This document shows, one piece after another, positions 6,179 to 12,688 of a DNA stretch of 17,219 nucleotides. Both the position numbers and the translations under genes were made by a program. The notes under the pieces are model-generated. The model worked only from the letters and a program-made list of their open reading frames with translations. It did not search any database and had not been told where the DNA came from. This stretch comes from an uncultured Oscillibacter sp. (GTDB lineage: Bacteria > Bacillota > Clostridia > Oscillospirales > Oscillospiraceae), in contig URKI01000047.1 of assembly GCA_900548505.1 (NCBI GenBank), forward strand, positions 1 through 17,219. The letters are read 5' to 3'. Positions within the stretch are counted from its first letter, which is position 1. Each line of letters opens with the position of its first letter.

Positions 6179-7423
6179 ATGAAAAAGCTGTTCGCACTGA
6201 TCCTGGCTCTGGCGATGACCATGTCTCTGGCAGCCTGCGGCGAAAAGAAGGAGGAGACTCCCGCTGAGGGCGGCGAGGCTTCCGGCGAACCCACCAAGCT
6301 GACGCTGATCCTGCGGGCCGGTACCTATGCCGACGTGATCAAGGAGTGCCTCCCCGCCTTCGAGGCAGAGCACAATGTTACCTGCGAGGTCCAGGAGCTC
6401 TCTGAGTCTGACCTGTACTCCGGCATCGCGCTGGACGCCATCAACGAAAAGGGCACCTATGACCTCTGCATGGTGGACGGCTCCTGGATGGCTGAGTACA
6501 CCGAAAACGGCGTGCTGGCCAACCTCAGCGAGCTGGGCTATGAGCTGGACGACGACATCATCCCCGCCACCACCTCCATCTGCTATGTGGGCGACGATGT
6601 GTATCTGGCTCCCTACTACGGCAACGTGACGGTCCTGATGTTCAACAAGGCCAACGTGGAGGCTGCCGGCTACACTGCCGACACCATCGCCAGCCTGGAA
6701 GATGTGCTGAAGATCTGCCAGCAGGCTCAGGCCGACGGCAAGAAGGGCTTCATCTATCGCGGCGACGGCCAGAACAACCTGGTGGTCGACTTCCTGCCCA
6801 TCCTGCTGTCCTACGGCGGCTGGGTCATCGACGAGAACAACAAGCCCACCGTCAACACCGACGAGTTCAAGGCCGCTATGAACTATTACCTGGAGCTGAT
6901 CGCCACCGGCGAGGCCCAGGTGAAGGATGACCTGATCGCCTCCGTGGATACCGGCGCCGGCACCATGGGCATCGGCTGGCCCGGCTGGTACACTCCCACT
7001 GCGGACTCCACTGCTGACTACATCGCGCTCTCCGGCGCCGCCACCGCTGGTGCCGAGGCTTACAACTCCAACGTCTACGGCATCTGGACCATCGGCGTGC
7101 CCGCCAACAGCCAGAACAAGGAGCTGGCCGTTGAGCTGCTGAAGTACCTGATGGATCCCGAGGTCCAGAAGTCCACCGTTCCCTCCGGCGGCGTGCCCTG
7201 CCGCTACTCCAGCCTGCAGGACGAGGAAGTCCTGGCCACCTATCCCCAGTACGCCGTGGTCTGCGACGCTCTGGAGACCGGCGTGTATCGTCCTGTGATC
7301 GCTGAGTGGACCCAGTTCTACACCATCCTGGGCACTGAGATGGACAACATCATCAACGGCATGAAGACCGTGGATCAGGGCCTGGCTGATGCCCAGACCC
7401 AGCTGGAAGAGCTGATGGGCTGA
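6179..7423 (+). CDS. Sugar ABC transporter substrate-binding lipoprotein
   Basis: This 414-residue protein is a family 1 extracellular solute-binding protein. It has a lipoprotein signal peptide (MKKLF, hydrophobic core, LAAC lipobox, lipidated Cys20) and then a short acidic linker rich in Glu and Gly. The remainder has the two-lobed maltose-binding-like pattern, including YDLCMVDGSWMAEY and GTMGIGWPGWY in the ligand cleft. It would be anchored on the outer face of the membrane and hand sugar to the two permeases. The ATG at 6179 is chosen because AGGAGG lies seven bases ahead; the upstream in-frame ATG at 6104 overlaps the end of the permease gene and would spoil the signal peptide. The codon use is more uniformly biased than in its neighbours, consistent with high expression. 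Confidence 0.93.
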   Translation: MKKLFALILALAMTMSLAACGEKKEETPAEGGEASGEPTKLTLILRAGTYADVIKECLPAFEAEHNVTCEVQELSESDLYSGIALDAINEKGTYDLCMVDGSWMAEYTENGVLANLSELGYELDDDIIPATTSICYVGDDVYLAPYYGNVTVLMFNKANVEAAGYTADTIASLEDVLKICQQAQADGKKGFIYRGDGQNNLVVDFLPILLSYGGWVIDENNKPTVNTDEFKAAMNYYLELIATGEAQVKDDLIASVDTGAGTMGIGWPGWYTPTADSTADYIALSGAATAGAEAYNSNVYGIWTIGVPANSQNKELAVELLKYLMDPEVQKSTVPSGGVPCRYSSLQDEEVLATYPQYAVVCDALETGVYRPVIAEWTQFYTILGTEMDNIINGMKTVDQGLADAQTQLEELMG

Positions 7424-7630
7424 GATCTCCGGGCACCTGTACGGAAGATCCGGCAAACAGACCATCCTGACCGGTGAGATCCGGAAGCCCGGGGCGCCTG
7501 CGCGCCCCGGCTTCCGGAAGTCCGGAGTCAGAAAGCGACACAGGGTCATTGCGCCCGACCCCATACCGGGGCTGTCCGCCGGGGCAGCCGCCCCGATGGC
7601 GCAAATCCTCTCCGACTGCGAGGGAACCGT
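7424..7630 (+). other. Intercistronic spacer with stable stem-loop
   Basis: This is a 207-bp gap inside an operon, with no credible gene. It contains a 16-bp GC-rich stem with one bulged C (7481-7497 with 7502-7517, loop CTGC). There is no T run after it, so it does not look like a full terminator. A weaker GC hairpin lies around 7577-7594. Such a structure after the binding-protein gene is known in maltose-type operons to protect the upstream message and lower expression of the permease; that role here is inferred. Confidence 0.65.
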
Positions 7631-8530
7631 ATGCGAAAAAACGAGATCTCAAAACTGAATAGCAGTTACGCCGCAACCCGCCGCTTCGGCGTGTCCATGA
7701 TCACCCCCACCCTGGTGGTGCTGCTGATCATGACCGCCTATCCGCTGCTGTTTACGCTGGTTTACAGCTTCACGGATTATAACCTCCTGCGGGCACTGAA
7801 GAACCCGCCGGAATTTACCGCACTGAAAAACTACACCAAGCTGCTGACGGACCCCTATTTCCAGCAGGCCGTCTGGAACACGGTGCGCTTCACCGTGCTG
7901 GCCGTCATTTTTGAAATGTTCTTCGGCTTTATCATGGCCCTGACCATCAACAGCATCAAGCGGGGCCAGAAGATCATGCGTACGCTGCTTTTGCTGCCGT
8001 ACCTGCTTCCCACCGTGACGGTGGCGCTGAGCTGGCGCATGATGCTCTCTCCTAACTACGGAATCGTCAACCAGGTGCTCCAGTCTCTGGGCCTGCCCGT
8101 TTACAACTGGTTTTCGGACATGCGGACGGCCTTTGGCATGCTCCTGGTGATTGACATATGGCAGAGCGCTCCCTTTGTGTTCCTGCTTTTGTACGCGGCG
8201 CTGCAGTCTGTGCCCTCCAGCCAGTATGAGGCGGCCCGGATCGATGGCGCCAACCGGATGAAGATCCTGTGGTATGTGACCATTCCCAACATCAAAAACT
8301 CCCTGGCCCTGTGCGCGCTGCTGCGTACCATCGACAGCTTCCGCCTGTTCGACAAGGTGAACCTGCTGACCGGCGGCGGCCCTGCCAACACCACGGCGAC
8401 CATCACCCAGTACCTTTATACGTACGGCATCAAATCCATGGACTTCGGCTTCGGCAGCGCCGGCGCCATCATCATGACCATCCTGGTTTTGATCCTGTCC
8501 AGTGTTTACATCAAACGTGCCATCGGGTAA
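7631..8530 (+). CDS. Sugar ABC transporter permease, MalF type (CUT1)
   Basis: This 299-residue membrane protein has six or seven predicted helices. The EAA coupling loop is at about residues 197-221 (YEAARIDGANRMKILWYVTIP), and the MalF/UgpA signature FTDYN follows the first helix. LLTGGGPANTT near the C-terminus is another hallmark of the F-type subunit. It forms the channel with the G-type permease at 5281-6120. The ATG at 7631 has GCGAGGGA about five bases upstream, a weaker site than its neighbours. It lies 207 bp after the binding-protein gene and six bp before the hydrolase gene. The substrate specificity is not readable. Confidence 0.93.
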   Translation: MRKNEISKLNSSYAATRRFGVSMITPTLVVLLIMTAYPLLFTLVYSFTDYNLLRALKNPPEFTALKNYTKLLTDPYFQQAVWNTVRFTVLAVIFEMFFGFIMALTINSIKRGQKIMRTLLLLPYLLPTVTVALSWRMMLSPNYGIVNQVLQSLGLPVYNWFSDMRTAFGMLLVIDIWQSAPFVFLLLYAALQSVPSSQYEAARIDGANRMKILWYVTIPNIKNSLALCALLRTIDSFRLFDKVNLLTGGGPANTTATITQYLYTYGIKSMDFGFGSAGAIIMTILVLILSSVYIKRAIG

Positions 8531-8536
8531 GAGCCT

Positions 8537-9532
8537 ATGGAAACTATGAAGCTGACCTTTGCGAATGTAGGTTACGGGGAGGCCATCGTAGTGGAGTGCC
8601 CGGACGCCGGCTGCCGAGACGGCCGGTTCGTCATGGTGATCGACGGCGGCAGCGGCGAGGCGGAGGAATATGCGGACCGCACTTCCGGCCGCCAGACGCT
8701 GCTGGAATATCTGGAGTCCTCCCAGATCGGGCATATCGACTGCATGGTCATCACCCATATCCACGAAGACCACATCTGCGGGCTGCTGCCTGCGGCGGAG
8801 CGGTTTGCGCCGGCGGAGCTGTGGCAGACGCTTCCGGTGGACTTTTTCCAGCGGAGCATGCATATTCTGGATGACAGCCAGGCAAAGACGCCCTCTGAGG
8901 AAAAGTTCATGCGGGCGCTCAATGACTATCAGAAATTGTGCGGCCTGGTGTGCCGGGAGGGCGGCGCGGTGCGCTGCCTGCACGCAGGCGAGGCGGTCTC
9001 CCCCTGTGCGGGACTTTCCTGCCAGGTGCTTGCACCCTCTGAGCAGAGCGCGGATGAACTGGAGAGCCGCTGCCACGACCAGTTTGCCGAGCGCGATATC
9101 GCAGCGTTTTTCAAGAAGCTGGATGCGCTGGACGCCAGGATGAACAATTTCAGCCTGGTGCTGCGTCTGGACTACGGAAAAACCAGCGTTCTTCTGCCCG
9201 GTGACACCAACCGCGTGGGCTATGGTGACATCGATCCCGCGGCGCTGCGGGCAGACCTGTTCAAAATCGGGCACCACGGACAAAAGGACGGTGCGGATGC
9301 GGCGCTGCTGGATGCGATCCGCCCCCGGGCAGTGGTATGCTGCGCCTCCAGCGACCGCCGGTACAACAGCGCGCATCCGGATGCGCTGGCACTGGTGCGG
9401 GATGCGGGCGCCGACCTGTATTTTTCCGACCAGCCCCACGTCCCCGGTTTTACGGACGATGTGCCGCCCCATGGCGCGGTGCGCTTCTCCATCGCAGGAG
9501 ACGGGACGTTTTCCGCGGAATATCTTCCCTGA
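8537..9532 (+). CDS. ComEC/Rec2-like MBL-fold metallohydrolase
   Basis: This 331-residue protein has the metallo-beta-lactamase fold. The metal-binding HIHEDH is at residues 74-79, with Asp36 in VIDGGSG, Asp223 in LLPGDTN and His246-His247 in KIGHHGQ. The PGDTN and GHHG motifs place it closest to the ComEC/Rec2-type hydrolase branch, but there are no membrane segments or DNA-binding HhH motifs, so it is a soluble stand-alone domain. It starts six bp after the MalF-type permease and has no strong ribosome site, which suggests translational coupling; a second ATG three codons later is equally possible. Its place as last gene of a sugar-uptake operon suggests it acts on the transported compound, perhaps a phosphoester or lactone. 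That is inference; family members range from nucleases to phosphodiesterases. Confidence 0.85.
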   Translation: METMKLTFANVGYGEAIVVECPDAGCRDGRFVMVIDGGSGEAEEYADRTSGRQTLLEYLESSQIGHIDCMVITHIHEDHICGLLPAAERFAPAELWQTLPVDFFQRSMHILDDSQAKTPSEEKFMRALNDYQKLCGLVCREGGAVRCLHAGEAVSPCAGLSCQVLAPSEQSADELESRCHDQFAERDIAAFFKKLDALDARMNNFSLVLRLDYGKTSVLLPGDTNRVGYGDIDPAALRADLFKIGHHGQKDGADAALLDAIRPRAVVCCASSDRRYNSAHPDALALVRDAGADLYFSDQPHVPGFTDDVPPHGAVRFSIAGDGTFSAEYLP

Positions 9533-9533
9533 A

Positions 9534-9567
9534 GGATACCCGGGCCTGAGGGCCCGGGCATCCTTTC
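9534..9567 (+). terminator. Terminator of the sugar operon
   Basis: A 13-bp stem with one A-C mismatch (9534-9546 with 9551-9563) is followed by the short T-rich run TTTCCTCT. It begins right after the hydrolase stop. The T tract is weak. Confidence 0.6.
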
Positions 9568-9612
9568 CTCTGATGTGTGCCGGGCAGATCGTACCTGCCA
9601 AAACGGAAATAT

Positions 9613-9629
9613 CGCCAAATATTTTGGCG
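9613..9629 (+). promoter_or_regulatory. Inverted repeat CGCCAAA-TAT-TTTGGCG
   Basis: A perfect 7-bp inverted repeat with a three-base spacer lies 48 bp ahead of the -35 of the MgtC operon. The symmetry fits a dimeric regulator site, but I recognise no matching regulator. Confidence 0.45.
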
Positions 9630-9676
9630 GGAACTATGCTGTTTCAACAAAAAGACGGAGCCTGGCGGAATTGGTG

Positions 9677-9705
9677 TTGACAATATCCACAATAGATGGT
9701 AAAAA
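9677..9705 (+). promoter_or_regulatory. Promoter for the tandem mgtC genes
   Basis: TTGACA (9677-9682), 17 bases, TAAAAA (9700-9705). Just downstream, about +10 to +20, is the small inverted repeat ACGCAAGCGT (9722-9731), which could serve as an operator. Confidence 0.7.
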
Positions 9706-9772
9706 TATCATAAAAAGAGGTACGCAAGCGTTTTAAAACTGAAAAACACCTATGAATGAGTTTTGAGTTTAA

Positions 9773-9806
9773 GAGGGAGAACCGGCCGGGGGGCCGTTTC
9801 TTCCTC
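9773..9806 (+). promoter_or_regulatory. Stable hairpin in the mgtC leader
   Basis: The roughly 140-base leader carries a 15-bp stem (9773-9787 with 9792-9806, loop GGGG) with one mismatch and one G-U pair. A mini-frame ATG-AAT-GAG-TTT-TGA lies just upstream, at about 9752. MgtC leaders in enterobacteria are regulatory; whether this one is cannot be told from sequence. Confidence 0.5.
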
Positions 9807-9849
9807 TCTGCGTATTTTCGGAGGGAAAACAGGGAAGGAGGGGGCCGCT

Positions 9850-10575
9850 GTGCTGGAAATGCTGGACCCGCTGCGGGAACTCAATACGCTGTCCGTGTTG
9901 CTGCGGATGGTGCTGGCCATGCTGTTTGGAGGCCTGATCGGACTGGAGCGGGGACGCAAGCGCCGCCCGGCGGGCTTCCGCACGTATATGCTGGTGAGTC
10001 TGGGCGCGGCGCTGACCATGCTGCTGAGCCAATACGAATACTTCATGGTGACCCACGACTGGGCCCAGCTGGCGGGGGAGGCCGGCGTCCGTACGGATGT
10101 GTCCCGTTTCGGCGCCCAGGTCATCAACGGCATCGGCTTCCTGGGCGCAGGCACCATCATCGTCACCGGCCGCCAGGAGGTCAAGGGATTGACCACGGCG
10201 GCGGGACTGTGGGCCTCCGCCTGCATGGGCCTCGCCATCGGCGCGGGGTTCTATGAGTGCGTGCTGCTGGGCTTTGCCCTGATCTTCCTTTCCATGCGGC
10301 TGCTGCCTGCCATTGAGTCGCTGATCGTGGAAAACGCGCGGAATATGAACATTTACGTGGAGTTTCAGTCTCTGGACGATGTGGGCGAGATCATCAACCG
10401 CATCAAGTCCCAGGACGTGCAGATCTACGAGGTGGATATCGAGCGGGGCCGGGAGGAACGCGTGCTGCATCCCAGCGCGGTGTTCTCCATCCGGCTGCAC
10501 CAGAAGCAGGCCCATACGCGGGTATTGACGGCCATCTCCGAGCTGGAGAGCGTCTATACCATTGATGAGATCTGA
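9850..10575 (+). CDS. MgtC/SapB family membrane protein, copy 1
   Basis: This 241-residue protein has four or five N-terminal transmembrane helices. Signature blocks include FGGLIGLERGRKRRPAGFRTYMLV, GIGFLGAGTIIV and GLTTAAGLWASACMGLAIG. A cytoplasmic ACT-like domain follows (about residues 165-241). MgtC proteins are linked to growth at low magnesium and to modulation of ATP synthase or phosphate uptake, though the activity is unsettled. The start is taken as GTG at 9850, with AAGGAGG seven bases before it; an ATG three codons later is poorly spaced. The earlier TTG at 9763 would put translation through the leader hairpin. It is co-transcribed with a paralog 17 bp downstream. Confidence 0.88.
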   Translation: MLEMLDPLRELNTLSVLLRMVLAMLFGGLIGLERGRKRRPAGFRTYMLVSLGAALTMLLSQYEYFMVTHDWAQLAGEAGVRTDVSRFGAQVINGIGFLGAGTIIVTGRQEVKGLTTAAGLWASACMGLAIGAGFYECVLLGFALIFLSMRLLPAIESLIVENARNMNIYVEFQSLDDVGEIINRIKSQDVQIYEVDIERGREERVLHPSAVFSIRLHQKQAHTRVLTAISELESVYTIDEI

Positions 10576-10592
10576 GGGGAGGAGGCACAGCC

Positions 10593-11285
10593 ATGTTATC
10601 CATCTTTGACGGGCTGCGGGATGTGACATTGCTTTCCATCACCGTCCGTATGCTGCTGGCGGTGGTCTGCGGCGGCATCATCGGCATCGAGCGGGAGTAC
10701 AAGCGCCGCCCGGCGGGCTTCCGCACCCATATCCTCATCTGCCTGGGCGCCGCCATGACGACGCTGACCAGCCAATACCTCTACCTGAATATGCACTACT
10801 TCACGGATATGGCCCGTCTGGGCGCCCAGGTGGTGGCCGGCATTGGCTTCATCGGCGCAGGTACCATCATCGTGACCCGCCGTCAGCGGGTCAAGGGCCT
10901 GACCACGGCTGCGGGCTTGTGGGCCTCCGCCATCATCGGCCTTTCCCTGGGCGGCGGCTTCTACGAGGGCGGCATTTTCGCAACGCTGCTGATTCTGGCG
11001 GCGGAGATGTTTTTTTCCAAGCTGGAGTATCGCATCCTGGACCACGCCCCGGAGATCAATCTCTACATGGAGTATGCCAACAAGGAATGCCTGGAGGAGG
11101 TGCTGCGCCTGTTCCGGGAGCTGAACCTGAAGATCCTGAATCTGGAGATCACCCGCTCCGCCGGCAGCGAAAAGCACAATGCCTGCGCGATCTTCTCCCT
11201 GCGGCTGAATAAGAAGTGCCGGGTGGAGAAGCTCCTGGCGGACCTGCACGCCGTCAAGGGCGTGGCCTCCGTGGAGGAGCTGTGA
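10593..11285 (+). CDS. MgtC/SapB family membrane protein, copy 2
   Basis: This 230-residue paralog of the preceding gene has the same layout: helices carrying GGIIGIEREYKRRPAGFRTHILI, then GIGFIGAGTIIVTRRQRVKGLTTAAGLWASAI, then an ACT-like C-terminal domain. It lacks the 20-residue insert (residues about 57-76 of copy 1, around HDWAQLAGEAG) between the second and third conserved blocks. GGGGAGGAGG lies about seven to eight bases before the ATG at 10593, the strongest ribosome site of the pair. Tandem copies may form a hetero-oligomer or differ in regulation; neither is shown here. The operon ends near 11285 without a clear terminator before the next promoter. Confidence 0.88.
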   Translation: MLSIFDGLRDVTLLSITVRMLLAVVCGGIIGIEREYKRRPAGFRTHILICLGAAMTTLTSQYLYLNMHYFTDMARLGAQVVAGIGFIGAGTIIVTRRQRVKGLTTAAGLWASAIIGLSLGGGFYEGGIFATLLILAAEMFFSKLEYRILDHAPEINLYMEYANKECLEEVLRLFRELNLKILNLEITRSAGSEKHNACAIFSLRLNKKCRVEKLLADLHAVKGVASVEEL

Positions 11286-11294
11286 GCGCCGGAC

Positions 11295-11323
11295 TTTACG
11301 CAGGGGCAAATCAATGGTATAAT
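11295..11323 (+). promoter_or_regulatory. Promoter for the PfkB-family kinase
   Basis: TTTACG (11295-11300), 17 bases, perfect TATAAT (11318-11323), starting 10 bp after the upstream stop codon. Confidence 0.75.
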
Positions 11324-11370
11324 CAGCAAAGGAACCGAACCGTATCAAAAAAGGGAAGGGAGCTCCAATC

Positions 11371-12252
11371 ATGAAAAAAGAATACGATGTGCTGGTCATC
11401 GGACCGGTCTCTCTGGATCACAATATCGACTACCAGGGCAACGAGCGCAAAGAGGTGGGCGGCGCAGTGGTGGCGTCCGGCTTTGCTGCTGCCAAAAGCG
11501 GCAACCGCACGGCCATTTTCACGAAGCTGAACCCCGCCGACGCCAACGTGGAAGAGCGGTTTGCCGGCTCCGGCGCGGACGTGTACTGGAAGCCCTCCGC
11601 GGCCACCTGCTCCATCCGCAACCAGTATTTCACCGCCGACAAGGAAAAGCGCGCCTGTACCTCCATGGGTGTCTGCGATCCTTTCCGGTTTGAGGAGCTC
11701 CCGGATATCGATACGAAGATCTATCACTTTGCAGGTCTTGTGTACGGCGACTTTGACGGCGCGCTGTTCGCCGAGGCCGCCAAGCACGGCAAGGTGGCTG
11801 TGGACGTGCAGTGCCTGCTGCGCCACGTGGAGGCCGACAAGACCATGGCATTCCACGACTGGGCGGAGAAAAAGGAGTATCTGCCGGTCATCGACTATCT
11901 CAAGACCGACGCTGCCGAGGCCGAGATCCTCACGGGCCTGACGGACCGGGCGGAGGCTGCCCGCCTGCTGCACAGCTGGGGCGCCAAGGAAGTGCTCATC
12001 ACCCACAATACCGAGGTGCTGGCCTACGACGGCAAGGCCATCTACACCTGCCCCATCAAGGCCCGGAACCTCTCCGGCCGCACTGGCCGGGGCGACACCA
12101 CCTTTGCCGGCTACATCACCGAGCGCCAGCGCGCCGGCGTGGCGGAGGCATTGCAGTACTGCACGGCTCTGGTCTCCCTGAAAATGGAGACGCCCGGCCC
12201 CTTCCAGGGTACCCGGGACGACGTGCTGGACTATATCCGCACATTTTATTGA
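11371..12252 (+). CDS. PfkB-family carbohydrate kinase (ribokinase-like)
   Basis: This 293-residue protein has the ribokinase fold. An N-terminal substrate-side block (VLVIGPVSLDHNID, VGGAVVASGFAAAKSGNRTAIFTK) is followed by the ATP site and the catalytic loop GRTGRGDTTFAGY (Asp242 as the expected catalytic base). That loop is the GRGD variant of the usual GAGD motif. The enzyme would phosphorylate a sugar or nucleoside in the cytoplasm. It is flanked by its own promoter and terminator, so it is not part of the sugar operon 2 kb upstream. AAGGGAG lies eight bases before the ATG. Whether the arginine in the anion-hole position changes substrate is unknown; the substrate cannot be assigned. Confidence 0.85.
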   Translation: MKKEYDVLVIGPVSLDHNIDYQGNERKEVGGAVVASGFAAAKSGNRTAIFTKLNPADANVEERFAGSGADVYWKPSAATCSIRNQYFTADKEKRACTSMGVCDPFRFEELPDIDTKIYHFAGLVYGDFDGALFAEAAKHGKVAVDVQCLLRHVEADKTMAFHDWAEKKEYLPVIDYLKTDAAEAEILTGLTDRAEAARLLHSWGAKEVLITHNTEVLAYDGKAIYTCPIKARNLSGRTGRGDTTFAGYITERQRAGVAEALQYCTALVSLKMETPGPFQGTRDDVLDYIRTFY

Positions 12253-12258
12253 GCGCAG

Positions 12259-12293
12259 CAGAGGCCGCTTTCGGGCGGCCTCTGTTCGGTTTT
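12259..12293 (+). terminator. Intrinsic terminator after the kinase
   Basis: A perfect 10-bp stem (12259-12268 with 12275-12284, loop TTTCGG) is followed by TTCGGTTTT. The T run is offset by a few bases, which weakens but does not exclude termination. Confidence 0.7.
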
Positions 12294-12362
12294 ACACCAT
12301 GGGTCGTCCGTTGATGGAGAATATTCGTCCTCTAATTGAGAACAAATTGTTAAAAAATGCAA

Positions 12363-12391
12363 TTGACAACGGGAGGCGTCCGTGGTAAGGT
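12363..12391 (+). promoter_or_regulatory. Promoter for the glycine-riboswitch transcript
   Basis: TTGACA (12363-12368), 17 bases, TAAGGT (12386-12391). The start of transcription would fall near 12398, some 20 bases before the first aptamer. The -10 is weak. Confidence 0.6.
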
Positions 12392-12418
12392 AAGAAAAAA
12401 TTGGATAACGGCAAACGA

Positions 12419-12582
12419 AGTCTGTAGGGGAACGGCGCAAGCCTGCCGAAGGAGTAAAACTCTCAGGCGCCCGGGTTCGGGTGAGGACTATGGATGGATG
12501 TGGCTCTGGAGAAGCCCGCAAAACGGGTACCGAAGGTGCAAGGCGGCCTGGCCGCTGAATCTCTCAGGTAAAAGGACAGAGT
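12419..12582 (+). ncRNA. Tandem glycine riboswitch (two aptamers)
   Basis: Two glycine-aptamer cores follow each other. The first spans about 12419-12489: AGTC and GACT close its outer stem, and it contains CTGCCGAAGGAGTAAAAC and ACTCTCAGGCG. The second spans about 12504-12581. It is closed by CTCTG (12504-12508) with CAGAG (12577-12581), has a CCCG/CGGG hairpin at 12515-12527 and the highly conserved tail CTCTCAGGTAAAAGGACAGAG. A short linker joins them. The RNA senses glycine and controls the symporter downstream through the hairpins at 12590-12667. Similar tandem leaders precede glycine-cleavage or glycine/alanine transport genes. Whether glycine turns this gene on or off cannot be decided without folding. 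Confidence 0.93.
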
Positions 12583-12589
12583 GGAATGT

Positions 12590-12609
12590 CACGGGCGGAA
12601 GGGCCCGTG
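12590..12609 (+). promoter_or_regulatory. Expression-platform hairpin 1
   Basis: CACGGGC (12590-12596) pairs perfectly with GCCCGTG (12603-12609), right after the second aptamer. A loose T-rich stretch follows to about 12630. It may be an anti-terminator or pause element. Confidence 0.5.
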
Positions 12610-12634
12610 TACGGTTCTTTGTGTTTTCTTCTTC

Positions 12635-12667
12635 GGAGCGGCTGATCGTTCAGCCGTTCCGTTTTTT
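12635..12667 (+). terminator. Riboswitch-controlled intrinsic terminator
   Basis: An 11-bp stem with one G-U pair (12635-12645 with 12650-12660, loop TCGT) is followed by G and six Ts (12662-12667). It sits between the aptamers and the ribosome site and so is the likely expression platform. Confidence 0.85.
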
Positions 12668-12688
12668 CATTTCGGGAGGGAAAACACT

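Noticed and set aside
6164..9601. Antisense open frames of 466 and 650 residues across the transporter and hydrolase genes
   Set aside because: They are codon-bias shadows of well-supported plus-strand genes and show no domain.
9722..9735. CRE site near the mgtC promoter
   Set aside because: It resembles the AAGCGTTTT core but misses several consensus positions; only the small inverted repeat is noted.
12581..12688. N-terminal extension of the symporter
   Set aside because: It would translate the riboswitch expression platform and terminator; the start at 12689 has a proper ribosome site.
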